A DNA stretch of 64,000 bases from Pseudonocardia kujensis (GTDB taxonomy: Bacteria; Actinomycetota; Actinomycetes; Mycobacteriales; Pseudonocardiaceae): NCBI RefSeq assembly GCF_021283305.1, contig NZ_JAJSOK010000002.1, positions 62,001 to 126,000 on the forward strand. Reading direction: 5' to 3'. This document shows positions 28,762 through 37,417 of this stretch, piece by piece. The notes below the pieces were generated by a model. The model was not told the origin of the DNA. It saw nothing but the letters and a program-made list of their open reading frames with translations, and made no database searches. The position numbers and the translations under genes were made by a program. Numbering within the stretch: the first letter of the stretch is position 1; each line of letters starts with the position of its first letter.

Positions 28762-29594
28762 CGCCACCCGACGTGCGCTGTGTCCGGCAGGACGCCCTCG
28801 CGGATCTCGCGGACGTCCCCGCGAGGTCCCGGTGGGTGCGCAACGGAGCCGTCCGACTGCACCTGCTCGACTACGGCGGGACCGGCGTCCCGATCGTGAT
28901 CATCCCGGGGATCACCAGCCCGGCGATCACGATGGACTTCGTCGCACGCGCGCTGATCGACCTGGGGCGGCCGATCGTGGTCGACGTCCGCGGGCGCGGG
29001 CTGTCGGACACCGGGGACGCGTACACGCTGGCGGACTACGCCTCGGACACCCTGGCCGTGCTCGACGGGCTCGACGACCCGGTGCTCGTCGGGCACTCGA
29101 TGGGCGCGCGGATCGCGGCCGCGACGGCGGTGCGGCGGCCGCTGCGGGGCACCGTGCTGGTCGACCCGCCCATGAGCGGGCCCGGCCGGGGTCCGTACCC
29201 GACCACGCTCGAGGCCTTCCTCGGCCAGCTCGACGAGGCCGTGCGCGGGACGACGGCGGACGAGGTCGCTCGCTCGTGGCCGCGCTGGCCGCGGCGGGAG
29301 CAGGAGCTGCGGGCGCGGTGGCTGTCGAGCTGCGCGCGCACGGCGATCGCCGAGACGCACCGCGGTTTCGAGAGCGAGGACTTCTTCGAGGTCTGGCCCT
29401 CGGTCCCGGCCCCGACCACGCTTCTCCACGGCGCCGACTCCCCCGTCGTGACGCCCGAGGGTGCCAAGGAGGCGGCGACGACCAACCCCGCGGCAGCCCT
29501 GGTCGAGATCCCCGACGCCGGGCACATGGTGTTCTGGGACAACCCGCCCGAGGCCCTGCGCCTCCTCCGCGACGCCCTGCACCCCCTCGTGTGA
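28758..29594 (+). CDS. nicD: alpha/beta hydrolase, N-formylmaleamate deformylase-like
   Basis: 278 residues. It shares with Pseudomonas NicD, as I remember that sequence, the stretches VPGITSPAIT-like (IIPGITSPAIT), VVDVRGRGLSDTG, VGHSMGAR and LVDPPMSGPGRGPYP. The nucleophile is Ser114 in GHSMG and the base His256 in DAGHMV. NicD cleaves N-formylmaleamate to maleamate and formate. The GTG overlaps the NicF-like stop. It is the last gene of the operon; the 22-bp repeat array follows 40 bp downstream. Confidence 0.88.
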   Translation: MTPPDVRCVRQDALADLADVPARSRWVRNGAVRLHLLDYGGTGVPIVIIPGITSPAITMDFVARALIDLGRPIVVDVRGRGLSDTGDAYTLADYASDTLAVLDGLDDPVLVGHSMGARIAAATAVRRPLRGTVLVDPPMSGPGRGPYPTTLEAFLGQLDEAVRGTTADEVARSWPRWPRREQELRARWLSSCARTAIAETHRGFESEDFFEVWPSVPAPTTLLHGADSPVVTPEGAKEAATTNPAAALVEIPDAGHMVFWDNPPEALRLLRDALHPLV

Positions 29595-29634
29595 CCCCAC
29601 GTGTCGCGCTGTGCCCCCGCCCCCCGCCCCCCGG

Positions 29635-29801
29635 CGCGAGTCGCGCGTTCCGGCACCGCGAGTCGCGACTTCCGGCAGCGCGAGTCGCGACTTCCGGCAG
29701 CGCGAGTCGCGAGCTGTGGCACCGCGAGTCGCGAGCTGTGGCACCGCGAGTCGCGAGCTGTGGCACCGCGAGTCGCGAGCTGTGGCACCGCGAGTCGGCA
29801 G
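29635..29801. repeat. array of eight CGCGAGTCGCG palindromes at exact 22-bp period
   Basis: The core begins (at its CGAG) at 29637, 29659, 29681, 29703, 29725, 29747, 29769 and 29791, a constant 22-bp step. The 11-bp core is a perfect odd palindrome (arms CGCGA/TCGCG); the last copy is degenerate. Spacers fall into two types, one reading CTTCCGGCAG-like and one CTGTGGCACC-like. No open frame with coding character spans the array. It lies between nicD and the FBP-domain gene. Confidence 0.85.
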
Positions 29802-29918
29802 TTTCCGGTCATCGAACTACACAGGTCGGGAGGCCTCCGCGCGGGAATAGGGATGCGCCTCGCCGGGCCCGGTGCCTAACGTGATCACGCCCTGCTCCCC
29901 GAGACCACGGACCGCACG

Positions 29919-30401
29919 ATGACCACCGACGCCCGTATCCGCCGCGCCCTGGCCAACTGCTCGAAGGGCGAGGCCGGCCGGCTGGCCCTGCCTCCCGAGG
30001 TCCGCGAGCTCGACCTCGACGCGCTCGACGACGTCGTCGGCTGGCGGGACGCGAAGGCCCCGGACCGCGCCGTGCTGCTGGTCCCCGGCTCCGACGAGCC
30101 GATCGCGGTACTGCTCCGCGCCGCGTCGAACGCCGTGGGCACGACGGCGATGTGCGCGCTCTGCCGCACCACCCACAGCGCCGGGGGCACCGTTCTGTTC
30201 ACCGCTGCCCGCCGCGGAGGCAAGGGACGCAACGGGAACACCGTCGGTACGTACGTGTGTGCCGATCTCGGCTGCCGCCATCACATCCGGGTCGAGAAGG
30301 CGACGGCGGCGCTGCGGCCCCCGCCGGGCCTGTCCGTCGACGAGCGGCGCGCCGGCCTGCGCGAGCGCGCCACGGCGTTCGTCGAAGAGGTCGTGCGCTG
30401 A
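29919..30401 (+). CDS. FBP-domain (FusB/FusC-like zinc-binding) protein
   Basis: 160 residues. An N-terminal helical part is followed by a treble-clef zinc domain with CALCRTTHSAGG and VCADLGCRHHIRVE. Family members, named for EF-G-binding/fibronectin-binding homologs, bind elongation factor G at the ribosome; the FusB type rescues EF-G from fusidic acid. In actinomycetes the domain occurs as this short single-domain protein. It is a stand-alone gene, and its terminator is the long hairpin at 30419-30466. Confidence 0.8.
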   Translation: MTTDARIRRALANCSKGEAGRLALPPEVRELDLDALDDVVGWRDAKAPDRAVLLVPGSDEPIAVLLRAASNAVGTTAMCALCRTTHSAGGTVLFTAARRGGKGRNGNTVGTYVCADLGCRHHIRVEKATAALRPPPGLSVDERRAGLRERATAFVEEVVR

Positions 30402-30418
30402 CGGCGCCGGTCGTCGAG

Positions 30419-30466
30419 CAGGAGCTCGGGGTCGGATGACCAAGCGTCCCCGACCACGAGCTCCTG
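30419..30466 (+). terminator. long hairpin terminator after the FBP-domain gene
   Basis: 17-nt arms at 30419-30435 and 30450-30466 pair except at one position, with a 14-nt loop. It starts 18 bp after the stop codon. No U-tract. Confidence 0.7.
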
Positions 30467-30616
30467 GTGATCACGGAGCGAAGGGAAAGGTCGCGAGCGG
30501 GTCCCACGGGCCCCCGCGATAGCGACAGAGCCCCGGCGCCACGACGAGGATGGGCTCGGGTGCCTCGCCCGTCCGCGAGTCGGCCACGAGCAGGCGCAAC
30601 TCGGTCACTCCGATCC

Positions 30617-30651
30617 GCCGACTCGCGCTACCCGAACCGCCGACTCGCGGG
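30617..30651. repeat. two inverted-orientation CGACTCGCG units, 22 bp apart
   Basis: CGACTCGCG at 30619 and 30641, the reverse orientation of the CGCGAGTCGCG core, again at 22-bp spacing and directly before the PfkB stop. A further single half copy (CGAGTCGG) lies near 30576. Confidence 0.65.
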
Positions 30652-30657
30652 GCGGAC

Positions 30658-31566
30658 TCAGGTGGGGGTGGGGTGGGTGGTGAGGAAGGCGTCGAGCTCG
30701 GCGCGGGTGGGGGCGGTGGCGGGGCCGGGCCTGGTGACCGCGAGGGCCGCGGCGGCGTTGGCGCGGCGGGCGGCCTCGGGCACGGTGGCACCGCGGAGCA
30801 GCTCGGCGGCGAGGACGCCGCAGTGGGCGTCGCCGGCGCCGTTGGTGTCGACCGCCTCGACCCGCACCCCGGGCACGTGCTCGACCTCCCCACCGCGGAC
30901 CAGCAGGCACCCGGCGGCGCCGTCGCGGACCAGGACGACCGCCTCGTCCCGCAGCCGCCGGCCCAGCGCGAGCCCGGCGCGCGCCGGGTCGGGCTCACCG
31001 GACAGCAGCCGGGCCTCGCGGGCGTTGCAGCTCAGCACGCAGGTCCGGCTCAGCATCCGCGCCCACAACCCGGGCTCGATCTCGGCGGCGAGCGGGCCCG
31101 GGTCGACCAGGACCGCGCCGCCGGACAGCGCCAGGATCTGCTCGGCCTTGGCCGGGACGAGCAGGCTGTACCCGCTGACGTAGACCACGTCGGCCGCGCT
31201 CACCGCGGGCAGCGCTCCCGCCACCGCTGTCTCCGCGCCGCTGCCGGTGACGAACGTCCGCTCACCGGTGTCGTCGACCAGCACCACGCACACGCCGGTG
31301 TCCTGCTCCGCCATCGGCTGCGCGACGGCGATCCCCTCGGCGGCGAGCGCGGCCCGGGTGAGGTCGCCGTGCGGGCCGCGCCCGTGGCCGCCCGTGTAGA
31401 GCACCGACGCACCCGACCGCGCGGCCGCGGCCATGACGTTGAACCCGCCGCCGGCGTGCGTCGACGTGTCGGAGGCCAGGACGTCACCGCCCGCGGGAGG
31501 CAGGGCCGGCACCCGCATGACCAGGTCGATCACGACCTGTCCGGTGTGGACGAGGCGGCCGGTCAC
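30658..31566 (-). CDS. PfkB-family sugar/nucleoside kinase
   Basis: 302 residues, ribokinase fold. The N-terminal GGGFNVMAAAARSGA motif and the C-terminal catalytic signature VDTNGAGDAHCGVLAAEL (Asp of NGAGD as base) are intact. It would phosphorylate a sugar or nucleoside with ATP. The GTG overlaps the permease stop by 4 bp (GTGA). The cassette GntR, ADP-ribosylglycohydrolase, permease, kinase has the same four gene types as E. coli yegW-yegU-yegT-yegV. A nucleoside or glycoside is therefore the likely substrate, but no specific one can be named. Confidence 0.88.
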   Translation of the reverse strand: MTGRLVHTGQVVIDLVMRVPALPPAGGDVLASDTSTHAGGGFNVMAAAARSGASVLYTGGHGRGPHGDLTRAALAAEGIAVAQPMAEQDTGVCVVLVDDTGERTFVTGSGAETAVAGALPAVSAADVVYVSGYSLLVPAKAEQILALSGGAVLVDPGPLAAEIEPGLWARMLSRTCVLSCNAREARLLSGEPDPARAGLALGRRLRDEAVVLVRDGAAGCLLVRGGEVEHVPGVRVEAVDTNGAGDAHCGVLAAELLRGATVPEAARRANAAAALAVTRPGPATAPTRAELDAFLTTHPTPT

Positions 31567-33017
31567 GTCGGGCGCCCCGCGGCCGTCCGGGCCCCGCCCA
31601 GCGCCGCGTACACCCCGGCGCCGACCACGAACGTGATCACCCAGGCCAGGCCGTTCTCCCCGAACCAGGTGCCCGCGAGGGGGCCGGTGAACCACGCGTC
31701 GTCGGACGGGCCGGCCGTGGTGAACAGGTACCCGACGACGATCGCCGCCGCCCAGGCCCCGAAGGCCCGCGGCTCCACCCCGGCCCGGTACCAGTACGCG
31801 CTGGTCCGCGACGTGTCCACGAGCGCCACGGGGTCGTAGTGTCGTCGCTTCAGCATGTCGACCGTGAACACCCCCACCCAGGCGGTGATCGGCACCGCCA
31901 GCGCGCTGATGAAGGCGATGAAGGGCGTGTAGAAGCCGTCGGCGACGAGGATGAAGTAGATCGCGCCGAGGAAGGTCACCACGACGTCGACCACCACGGC
32001 CCACACCCGTCGCACGCGGATGCCCAGGGTCAGCGTGGTGAGGCCCGCCGAGTAGACCGACAGGTGGTTGGACAGCAGCAGCCCGCCGAACGCCGCGATC
32101 AGGTACGGCACGGCCATCCAGGTCGGGAGCATGGCGCGGAGGGCGGCGACCGGGTCGCCGGCCTCGGCCAGCGAGGGGTCGCCGGCGGCGAGCATGCTGC
32201 CGAGCGAGATGAGCAGGACCAGCGGGATGCCGGCGCCGGCGGCGGCGGACAGCACCAGTGAGCCGGCCCGCACGGCGGGGGCCTGGTAGCGGGACATGTC
32301 CGCAGAGGCGTTGGCCCAGCCGATGCCGGTCCCCGCGGCGATCACGCCCACCCCGGCCACGACGACGCCGATCGGCGCGGGCGACGCGGCACCGACCGCC
32401 GCCCAGTCGATGGTCGCCACGAGGAACCCGCCGACGACGAGGTTGAGCAGGCCGAACACCCAGGTCGCCCACCGCTGCACGGCGACCAGGAAGGCGTGCC
32501 CGAGTCCCGCGACCACCACGGTGAGCGCCTCGAACACCGCGATGCAGACGATCGTGAGCACCGGGTGCTCCTTCGCCTGCGGGCTGGTGCCGAACAGGAT
32601 CGTGGCCAGCGAGAGCAGCGCGAACGCCGCCGTCGTGGTGTTCACGGTCTCCCAACCGAGGCGGGAGAGCAGCGACACCAGGGTCGGGCCGATGTTGCCC
32701 CGCGCGCCGAAGACGGCCCGGGACAGGGTGAGCCCCGGCGCGCCGCCGCGCCGCCCGGCGATCGAGACGGCGCCGACGATGGCGAAGGAGCCGACCGCGC
32801 CCAGCACGGCCGCGACCACGGCCTGCCACACGGTCATGCCCATCGCGACGAGCGTCGCCCCGAGCGGGAGGCCCAGGATCGAGATGTTGGCCGCGAACCA
32901 CACCCAGAAGAGCTGGCCGGGGCGGCCCTTCCGCTCCTCGGCGGGCACGGGCTCGATGCCACGTGTCTCCAGTGTGGACGCTTCGGCGGGGGTCGTGCCG
33001 GTCGTGCGGGTGGCCAT
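31563..33017 (-). CDS. NCS1-family purine/cytosine permease
   Basis: 484 residues with about 12 transmembrane helices. The NCS1 signature is present: FWVWFAANISILGLPLG at TM1, the SRAVFGARGN loop, GWANASADMSRYQ in the middle and SVYSAGLTTLTLGIRV late. These are cation symporters for nucleobases and related compounds such as cytosine, allantoin and hydantoins. Its operon mates suggest a nucleoside, nucleobase or N-riboside substrate. It starts 12 bp after the ADP-ribosylglycohydrolase stop, same strand. Confidence 0.9.
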   Translation of the reverse strand: MATRTTGTTPAEASTLETRGIEPVPAEERKGRPGQLFWVWFAANISILGLPLGATLVAMGMTVWQAVVAAVLGAVGSFAIVGAVSIAGRRGGAPGLTLSRAVFGARGNIGPTLVSLLSRLGWETVNTTTAAFALLSLATILFGTSPQAKEHPVLTIVCIAVFEALTVVVAGLGHAFLVAVQRWATWVFGLLNLVVGGFLVATIDWAAVGAASPAPIGVVVAGVGVIAAGTGIGWANASADMSRYQAPAVRAGSLVLSAAAGAGIPLVLLISLGSMLAAGDPSLAEAGDPVAALRAMLPTWMAVPYLIAAFGGLLLSNHLSVYSAGLTTLTLGIRVRRVWAVVVDVVVTFLGAIYFILVADGFYTPFIAFISALAVPITAWVGVFTVDMLKRRHYDPVALVDTSRTSAYWYRAGVEPRAFGAWAAAIVVGYLFTTAGPSDDAWFTGPLAGTWFGENGLAWVITFVVGAGVYAALGGARTAAGRPT

Positions 33018-33029
33018 CGTGGCCTCCTT

Positions 33030-34016
33030 CTAGGAGCGGGACCGGAGGGCGAGCAACCCGTCGACGACGGGTTCGAGATCGAGGGCGTTGACCGTGCGGA
33101 CCTGCGCGAGCAGGTCCGCCGGGAGCCCGGTGACGCCGTGCTGCGCGCCGAGCACCGCCCCGCAGATCGCGGCGACGGTGTCGGTGTCGCCGCCGAGGGA
33201 GGCGGCGGTGGTGAGGGCGGCCCGCGGGTCCGCGCCGAGCGCCTCGACCAGCGCGAACGCGGCGATCACGGACTCGTTGGCCGCCACGGAGGTGCCGACG
33301 ACATCGGCGAGGGCGTCGGTCAGCACGCTGCGGGAGAGCCCCGGCACCCAGCCGCGGACCCACCGGAGGCGGGCGGCGATGTCACCGCCCGCCACCCAGT
33401 GCCCGCGGCGGGCGCCGGACTCGGCGGCCCGCTCGGCGGCGTCCAGCGCGGCAGGGAGCCCCGCGCCGGCGACGCCCGCGGACACCGCGGCGGCCACCGC
33501 CGCGGCCGCCCCGATGCCGAGGCCGGTGTGGTGGGTGACCCGGCTCGACTCCACGACGGCGTCGAGCAGACCGGGACCGGCGACGGCGATGCCGACCGGG
33601 GCGACGCGCATGGCGGCGCCGTTGGTGGTGCCGTCGCGCCCCGCCTTGTCCGGGGACTCGCCCTCGCGCAGCCGGGTCAGCGCGCGCCGGGTGGACGGTC
33701 CGAGCAGGTCGAGGGACCCGCGCCGGATCATGTCCTCCTCCCAGTCCTCGAGGGCGGCCGCGAAGGCGTGCGGGTCGACGGTCCCGTCGCCCTCGATCAG
33801 CAGCCGGGCGAGGAGCAGGGCCTGCTCGGTGTCGTCGGTGACGGTGCCGGCCGGCAGGTTCGGGGCGATCGGCTGGTCGGGGGCACCGTCGAGGAGGCGG
33901 TCGACCACGCCGTAGCGGTGCGCGATCTCGGGGCGGGACAGCGACTGGGTCGGCATCCCCAGGGCGTCGCCGAGCGCGAGGCCGTACAGGGCGCCGAGCG
34001 CACGGTCCCGGATCAT
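33030..34016 (-). CDS. ADP-ribosylglycohydrolase family protein
   Basis: 328 residues, all-helical ARH fold. Metal-binding motifs are present: GLALGDALGMPTQ near 10, TVTDDTEQALLLARLL near 58 and GGDTDTVAAICGAVLGA near 285. The family removes ADP-ribose from proteins or hydrolyses N-ribosides. In the yegU-type setting it may cleave a glycosidic or N-glycosidic bond of an imported nucleoside-like compound. The ATG at 34016 overlaps the GntR stop (ATGA). Confidence 0.9.
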   Translation of the reverse strand: MIRDRALGALYGLALGDALGMPTQSLSRPEIAHRYGVVDRLLDGAPDQPIAPNLPAGTVTDDTEQALLLARLLIEGDGTVDPHAFAAALEDWEEDMIRRGSLDLLGPSTRRALTRLREGESPDKAGRDGTTNGAAMRVAPVGIAVAGPGLLDAVVESSRVTHHTGLGIGAAAAVAAAVSAGVAGAGLPAALDAAERAAESGARRGHWVAGGDIAARLRWVRGWVPGLSRSVLTDALADVVGTSVAANESVIAAFALVEALGADPRAALTTAASLGGDTDTVAAICGAVLGAQHGVTGLPADLLAQVRTVNALDLEPVVDGLLALRSRS

Positions 34017-34717
34017 CGGGACCCGCCGAAGGTCAGGTGGAAGCGGAACCGCTGCGGGTCGAGGAGGCTGACGACGTGCTCGACCAGGCCGCCGTCGGCG
34101 CCACGGGTCACGCGCACGGCCCGCAGGAAGGGCGCGCCCGGCTCGCGCTCGAGCAGGGCGGCGTCGGCGGCGTCGAGCGGCTCGACCGAGATCCACTGGT
34201 CGCCGGCGACCCCGTGCAGCCCCGCCGCGCGCAGGGTCGCCGTGATCGAGTCGTCGACGAGGCCGCGGGTCGGCAGTGCGGCGAGCAGGCCGACTGCCGG
34301 CAACGACGCCGTCTCGACCGACACCGGGCGGCCCGCGGACCGCCGCAGCCGGCGGACGGTGACCAGCGACCCCTCCCGCTCCTCGACGGCCGGGTCGCCG
34401 CCCGCCGCGATGCCCAGCAGCTCGGTCGTGACCTCGGCGCCGGAGTCCGACAGCGCCCGCGCCCAGCCGATCTCCTGGTCGAGGGGCACGCCGTCGAACG
34501 TCACGAAGGAACCGACGCCGGTCTCCGTGGTGATCAGCTCGCGGCGCTGCAGCTCGGCCAGGGCGCTGCGCACGGTGCCGCGGGACACGCGGTACCGGGC
34601 GGCGAGCTGGTTCTCCCCGGGCAGGCGCTCACCGCGGGCGAGCCGGCCGGCGCGGATGTGCGCGGCGAGGTCCTCGACCAGCCGCGACCGCTTCGAGTGG
34701 CCGACCTGTTCAGTCAT
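34013..34717 (-). CDS. GntR/HutC-family regulator of the nucleoside-type cassette
   Basis: 234 residues: N-terminal winged helix (LVEDLAAHIRAGRLARGERLPGE, then AARYRVSRGTVRSALAELQRRELI) and a C-terminal UTRA effector domain. ATG 34717 is chosen because the operator-like palindrome lies directly upstream; the open frame above it has no domain similarity. It heads the four-gene transcript with ADP-ribosylglycohydrolase, permease and kinase, and very likely represses that operon until an imported metabolite binds. Confidence 0.9.
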   Translation of the reverse strand: MTEQVGHSKRSRLVEDLAAHIRAGRLARGERLPGENQLAARYRVSRGTVRSALAELQRRELITTETGVGSFVTFDGVPLDQEIGWARALSDSGAEVTTELLGIAAGGDPAVEEREGSLVTVRRLRRSAGRPVSVETASLPAVGLLAALPTRGLVDDSITATLRAAGLHGVAGDQWISVEPLDAADAALLEREPGAPFLRAVRVTRGADGGLVEHVVSLLDPQRFRFHLTFGGSR

Positions 34718-34726
34718 GTCCCTACT

Positions 34727-34742
34727 TGTACAGTCCTGTACA
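34727..34742. promoter_or_regulatory. GntR operator, palindrome TGTACAG-TC-CTGTACA
   Basis: A perfect 7+7 palindrome with a 2-bp centre, 9 bp before the GntR ATG. Its form and position fit an autoregulatory HutC-type operator controlling the GntR-ARH-permease-PfkB transcript. Confidence 0.8.
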
Positions 34743-34826
34743 TCAGGTGTCCACCCCCGGGTGGAGATCCGAGGTCCCACCCGCAGGTGGACGCCCCGGA
34801 CGCGCCCGGTTCCTAGCGTGGTCGGC

Positions 34827-35435
34827 ATGCTTCGACGTCCGACGGGCCGACCCGACCTGCTGCTCGGGATCGTGGCCCCGATCGCCGCCTACTGGGTGCT
34901 CACCGGGCTGGGCGCGTCCGACCTGACCGCGCTGACCTGGGGGGCACTGTTCCCGCTGGCCGGCGTCCTGATCGGGATCGCGCGCGGGCGGCGGGTCGAC
35001 GTGCTCGCCGCCCTCTCGCTCGGCGCGATCGCCGTGAGCCTCACCGGCGGGCTGCTCCTGCACAGCACGACGTTCCTGCTGGTCAAGGAGTCGCTCGTGA
35101 CCGGCGTGATCGGGCTGGCCTTCCTGGGCTCGCTGCTCGCCCGGCGCCCGCTGCCCGTGGTGCTGCTGCGCGGCCGGCCCGGGGCGGCGGAGGTGATCGA
35201 GACCCGCTGGGCCGATCCGGGGTTCCGTCGCGCGCTGCGGGGGATCACGATCGTGTGGGGGTGCGCGCTGCTCGCCGAGGCGGGCCTGCGCGTGGTCCTG
35301 GCCCTGCTCGTGCCACCGGGGGTGCTGATGATCGCCTCGCCGCTGCTCGCGGCCGCCGTGCTCGGTCCGGTCGCGCTGTGGACGGCCCGCCGCCGGTCCG
35401 CCCTGCGGCGCACACCGGTCCCCGTTCCCGCCTGA
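34827..35435 (+). CDS. VC0807-family integral membrane protein
   Basis: 202 residues, almost wholly hydrophobic, with about six predicted helices (LLLGIVAPIAAYWVLTGLG, GALFPLAGVLIGIARG, TTFLLVKESLVTGVIGLAFL and so on). The pattern, including the middle TRWADPGFRRALR cytoplasmic loop, is that of the VC0807/intracellular-septation-A-like family of unknown function. Its ATG is 85 bp from the GntR operator on the opposite strand, and 23 bp separate it from the P450 gene, with which it may be co-transcribed. I can assign no function. Confidence 0.75.
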   Translation: MLRRPTGRPDLLLGIVAPIAAYWVLTGLGASDLTALTWGALFPLAGVLIGIARGRRVDVLAALSLGAIAVSLTGGLLLHSTTFLLVKESLVTGVIGLAFLGSLLARRPLPVVLLRGRPGAAEVIETRWADPGFRRALRGITIVWGCALLAEAGLRVVLALLVPPGVLMIASPLLAAAVLGPVALWTARRRSALRRTPVPVPA

Positions 35436-35458
35436 CGACCCGCCCCGAGGAGGAGCAC

Positions 35459-36646
35459 ATGACCACCACCGTCCCGCAGCTGCCCTTCACCCGGCCCGGC
35501 GTGCTGGACATCGCGCCGCTCTACGCCGAGCTGCGCGAGCGCACCCCGATCTGCGCGGTGCGCACCGCGACCGGCGACCCGGCGTGGCTGGTCACCGGGC
35601 ACGCCGAGTGCCGGGCGTTGTTCGCCGACCCGCGCCTGGGCCGGTCGCACCCCGATCCCGAGCGCGCCTCCCGCGTCTCCGGCTCGGCGATCCTGGGCGG
35701 CCCGATGATGGGCGACCCGGAGACCGAGCGGGAGCAGCACGCGCTGATGCGCCGCCTGCTCGCCCCGGCCTTCTCCGCCCGGCGCATGCTGCGCCTGCGC
35801 GATCACGTCGACGAGCTGGTCGGGCGGGCGCTCGACGCCCTCGCCGCCGCCGGACCGCCCGCCGACCTGCACGAACACCTCGCCCTGCCGGTCCCGATCC
35901 TCGTCATCTGCGAGCTGCTCGGGGTGCCGTACGAGGACCGGACCCGGTTCCGTGCCTGGTCCGAGGGTGCGGGACGGCTCGACGACCACGGGGCCGCCCA
36001 GCAGTCCCTGCAGGCCCTGGTCACCTACGTCCACGGCCTCGTGGCGCGCAAGCGCGAGGAACCGGGCGAGGACGTCCTCAGCGACCTCGCCGCCTCCGGT
36101 CCGGACCACGACTGGCAGAGCGCCTCCCTGGCCGCGGCCCTGCTCTTCGCCGGACACGAGACCACGGTGACCCGCATCGACGTCGGCACGGTCCTCCTGC
36201 TGCAGCACCCGGAGCACTGGGCCGCGCTGGCCGCCGATCCCACGCTGGTGCCGGACACGGTCGAGGAGATCCTGCGGCTGGCCGCGCCCGGCGGCAGCGG
36301 CCTGCCCCGCTACGCCCACACCGACGTCGAGATCGGCGGGGTGACGATCCGGACGGGCGACTGCGTGGTCCTCGCCCCGGCCGCGGCCAACCGCGACCCG
36401 GGGGCCTTCCCCGCCCCCGAGAGCTTCGAGCCGGGCCGCGCCGACGGCCGCAACCACCTCTCCTTCGGCCACGGCCCGCGCTACTGCATCGGGGCGAGCC
36501 TCGCCCGCGTCGAGCTGCAGGCCGTGTTCACCGCACTCCCGGCCCGCTTCCCCGACCTGCGCCTCGACCGCCCGGTCGACGCGCTGCCGCTGCGGGCGGA
36601 CCTGCTCACCGGGGGCCTCGACGCCCTGCCCGTGACCTGGTCGTAG
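35459..36646 (+). CDS. cytochrome P450
   Basis: 395 residues, bacterial soluble P450. The I-helix oxygen-binding motif is LLFAGHETT near 230, the ExxR pair lies in EEILRL with the following Arg, and the heme loop FGHGPRYCIG has Cys343 as thiolate ligand. It resembles CYP105/CYP107-type enzymes. A run of GAGGAGGA precedes the ATG. No ferredoxin or reductase gene is adjacent, so partners are encoded elsewhere. It converges with nicE; the substrate is not predictable. Confidence 0.93.
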   Translation: MTTTVPQLPFTRPGVLDIAPLYAELRERTPICAVRTATGDPAWLVTGHAECRALFADPRLGRSHPDPERASRVSGSAILGGPMMGDPETEREQHALMRRLLAPAFSARRMLRLRDHVDELVGRALDALAAAGPPADLHEHLALPVPILVICELLGVPYEDRTRFRAWSEGAGRLDDHGAAQQSLQALVTYVHGLVARKREEPGEDVLSDLAASGPDHDWQSASLAAALLFAGHETTVTRIDVGTVLLLQHPEHWAALAADPTLVPDTVEEILRLAAPGGSGLPRYAHTDVEIGGVTIRTGDCVVLAPAAANRDPGAFPAPESFEPGRADGRNHLSFGHGPRYCIGASLARVELQAVFTALPARFPDLRLDRPVDALPLRADLLTGGLDALPVTWS

Positions 36647-36667
36647 GCCCGGCCCGGGTGCAGCGGT

Positions 36668-37417
36668 TCACGAGGCCAGGAGGCGACCCGCGTTCGGCAC
36701 CGTCGGCGGCAGGCCCAGCTCCTGCAGGATCCGGTAGATGGTCGCGGTCGCGGCCGAGAGCACCGGGATGCCGAGCTCGTCCTCGACCGGCTGGATCGAG
36801 GGCAGCGAGGGCATCTGCACGCAACAGCTGAGCACGAGCGCCTCGGCCCGGGCCAGGTCGAGCTCCTGGCGGTGCTTGCGCAGGTCGGCGGGGTCGAGCC
36901 GGGCGACGGCGAGGTTGTCCGGCACCTCCAGCGACAGCGAGTCGACGACCTCGACCCCGGCCGCCTCGAGGTACTCGACCACGGCCTCGGTCAACGGCTT
37001 CATGTACGGGGTGATGATCGCGACCCGGGACACGCCGAGGGCGGCGATGCCGTCGAGCAGCGCGCCCGCGCTGGACACGACCGGCGCCCGGGAGCCCTCC
37101 GCCCGGAGCGCCGCGGTGATCGACTCCTCCGCGGTGCAGTGGTACCCCGGGCCCTGCGCCATGATCGCGACCAGGCAGGCGGTGGCGACGACGTCGGGCC
37201 GTGCGTCGGCCAGCTCGGTCGCCGCCCGCTCGGCCTGCGCGTTCATCGCGCGCAGCTGCTCGGGGGTGACGTGCTGCATCCGGGCCCGCGCCGAGTGGAA
37301 GACGAACCGGTGCTCCGGGTCGACCTCCTCGCGTGCACGCAGCATCCGCGGCAGCTCGGTCTCCATCGTGAGGTTCGAGCTCGGGACGATCATCCCGATG
37401 TGGTGGTCCGTGCTCAT
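36668..37417 (-). CDS. nicE: maleate cis-trans isomerase
   Basis: 249 residues of the Asp/Glu racemase superfamily. It has IGMIVPSSNLTMETELPRML at the start and the two catalytic cysteines: Cys81 in VATACLVAIMAQG and Cys198 or Cys199 in VLSCCVQMPSLPS. It converts maleate to fumarate, the last step of the maleamate pathway. The ATG overlaps the dihydroxypyridine dioxygenase stop (ATGA), so nicX-nicE form a coupled pair. It is separated by 7 kb from the rest of the nicotinate-type genes. Confidence 0.88.
   Translation of the reverse strand: MSTDHHIGMIVPSSNLTMETELPRMLRAREEVDPEHRFVFHSARARMQHVTPEQLRAMNAQAERAATELADARPDVVATACLVAIMAQGPGYHCTAEESITAALRAEGSRAPVVSSAGALLDGIAALGVSRVAIITPYMKPLTEAVVEYLEAAGVEVVDSLSLEVPDNLAVARLDPADLRKHRQELDLARAEALVLSCCVQMPSLPSIQPVEDELGIPVLSAATATIYRILQELGLPPTVPNAGRLLAS

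Noticed and set aside
29635..29801. Possible CRISPR array
   Set aside because: The 22-bp step leaves only about 11 bp between palindromic cores, the intervening sequence is itself repeated, and no cas genes are in the window.
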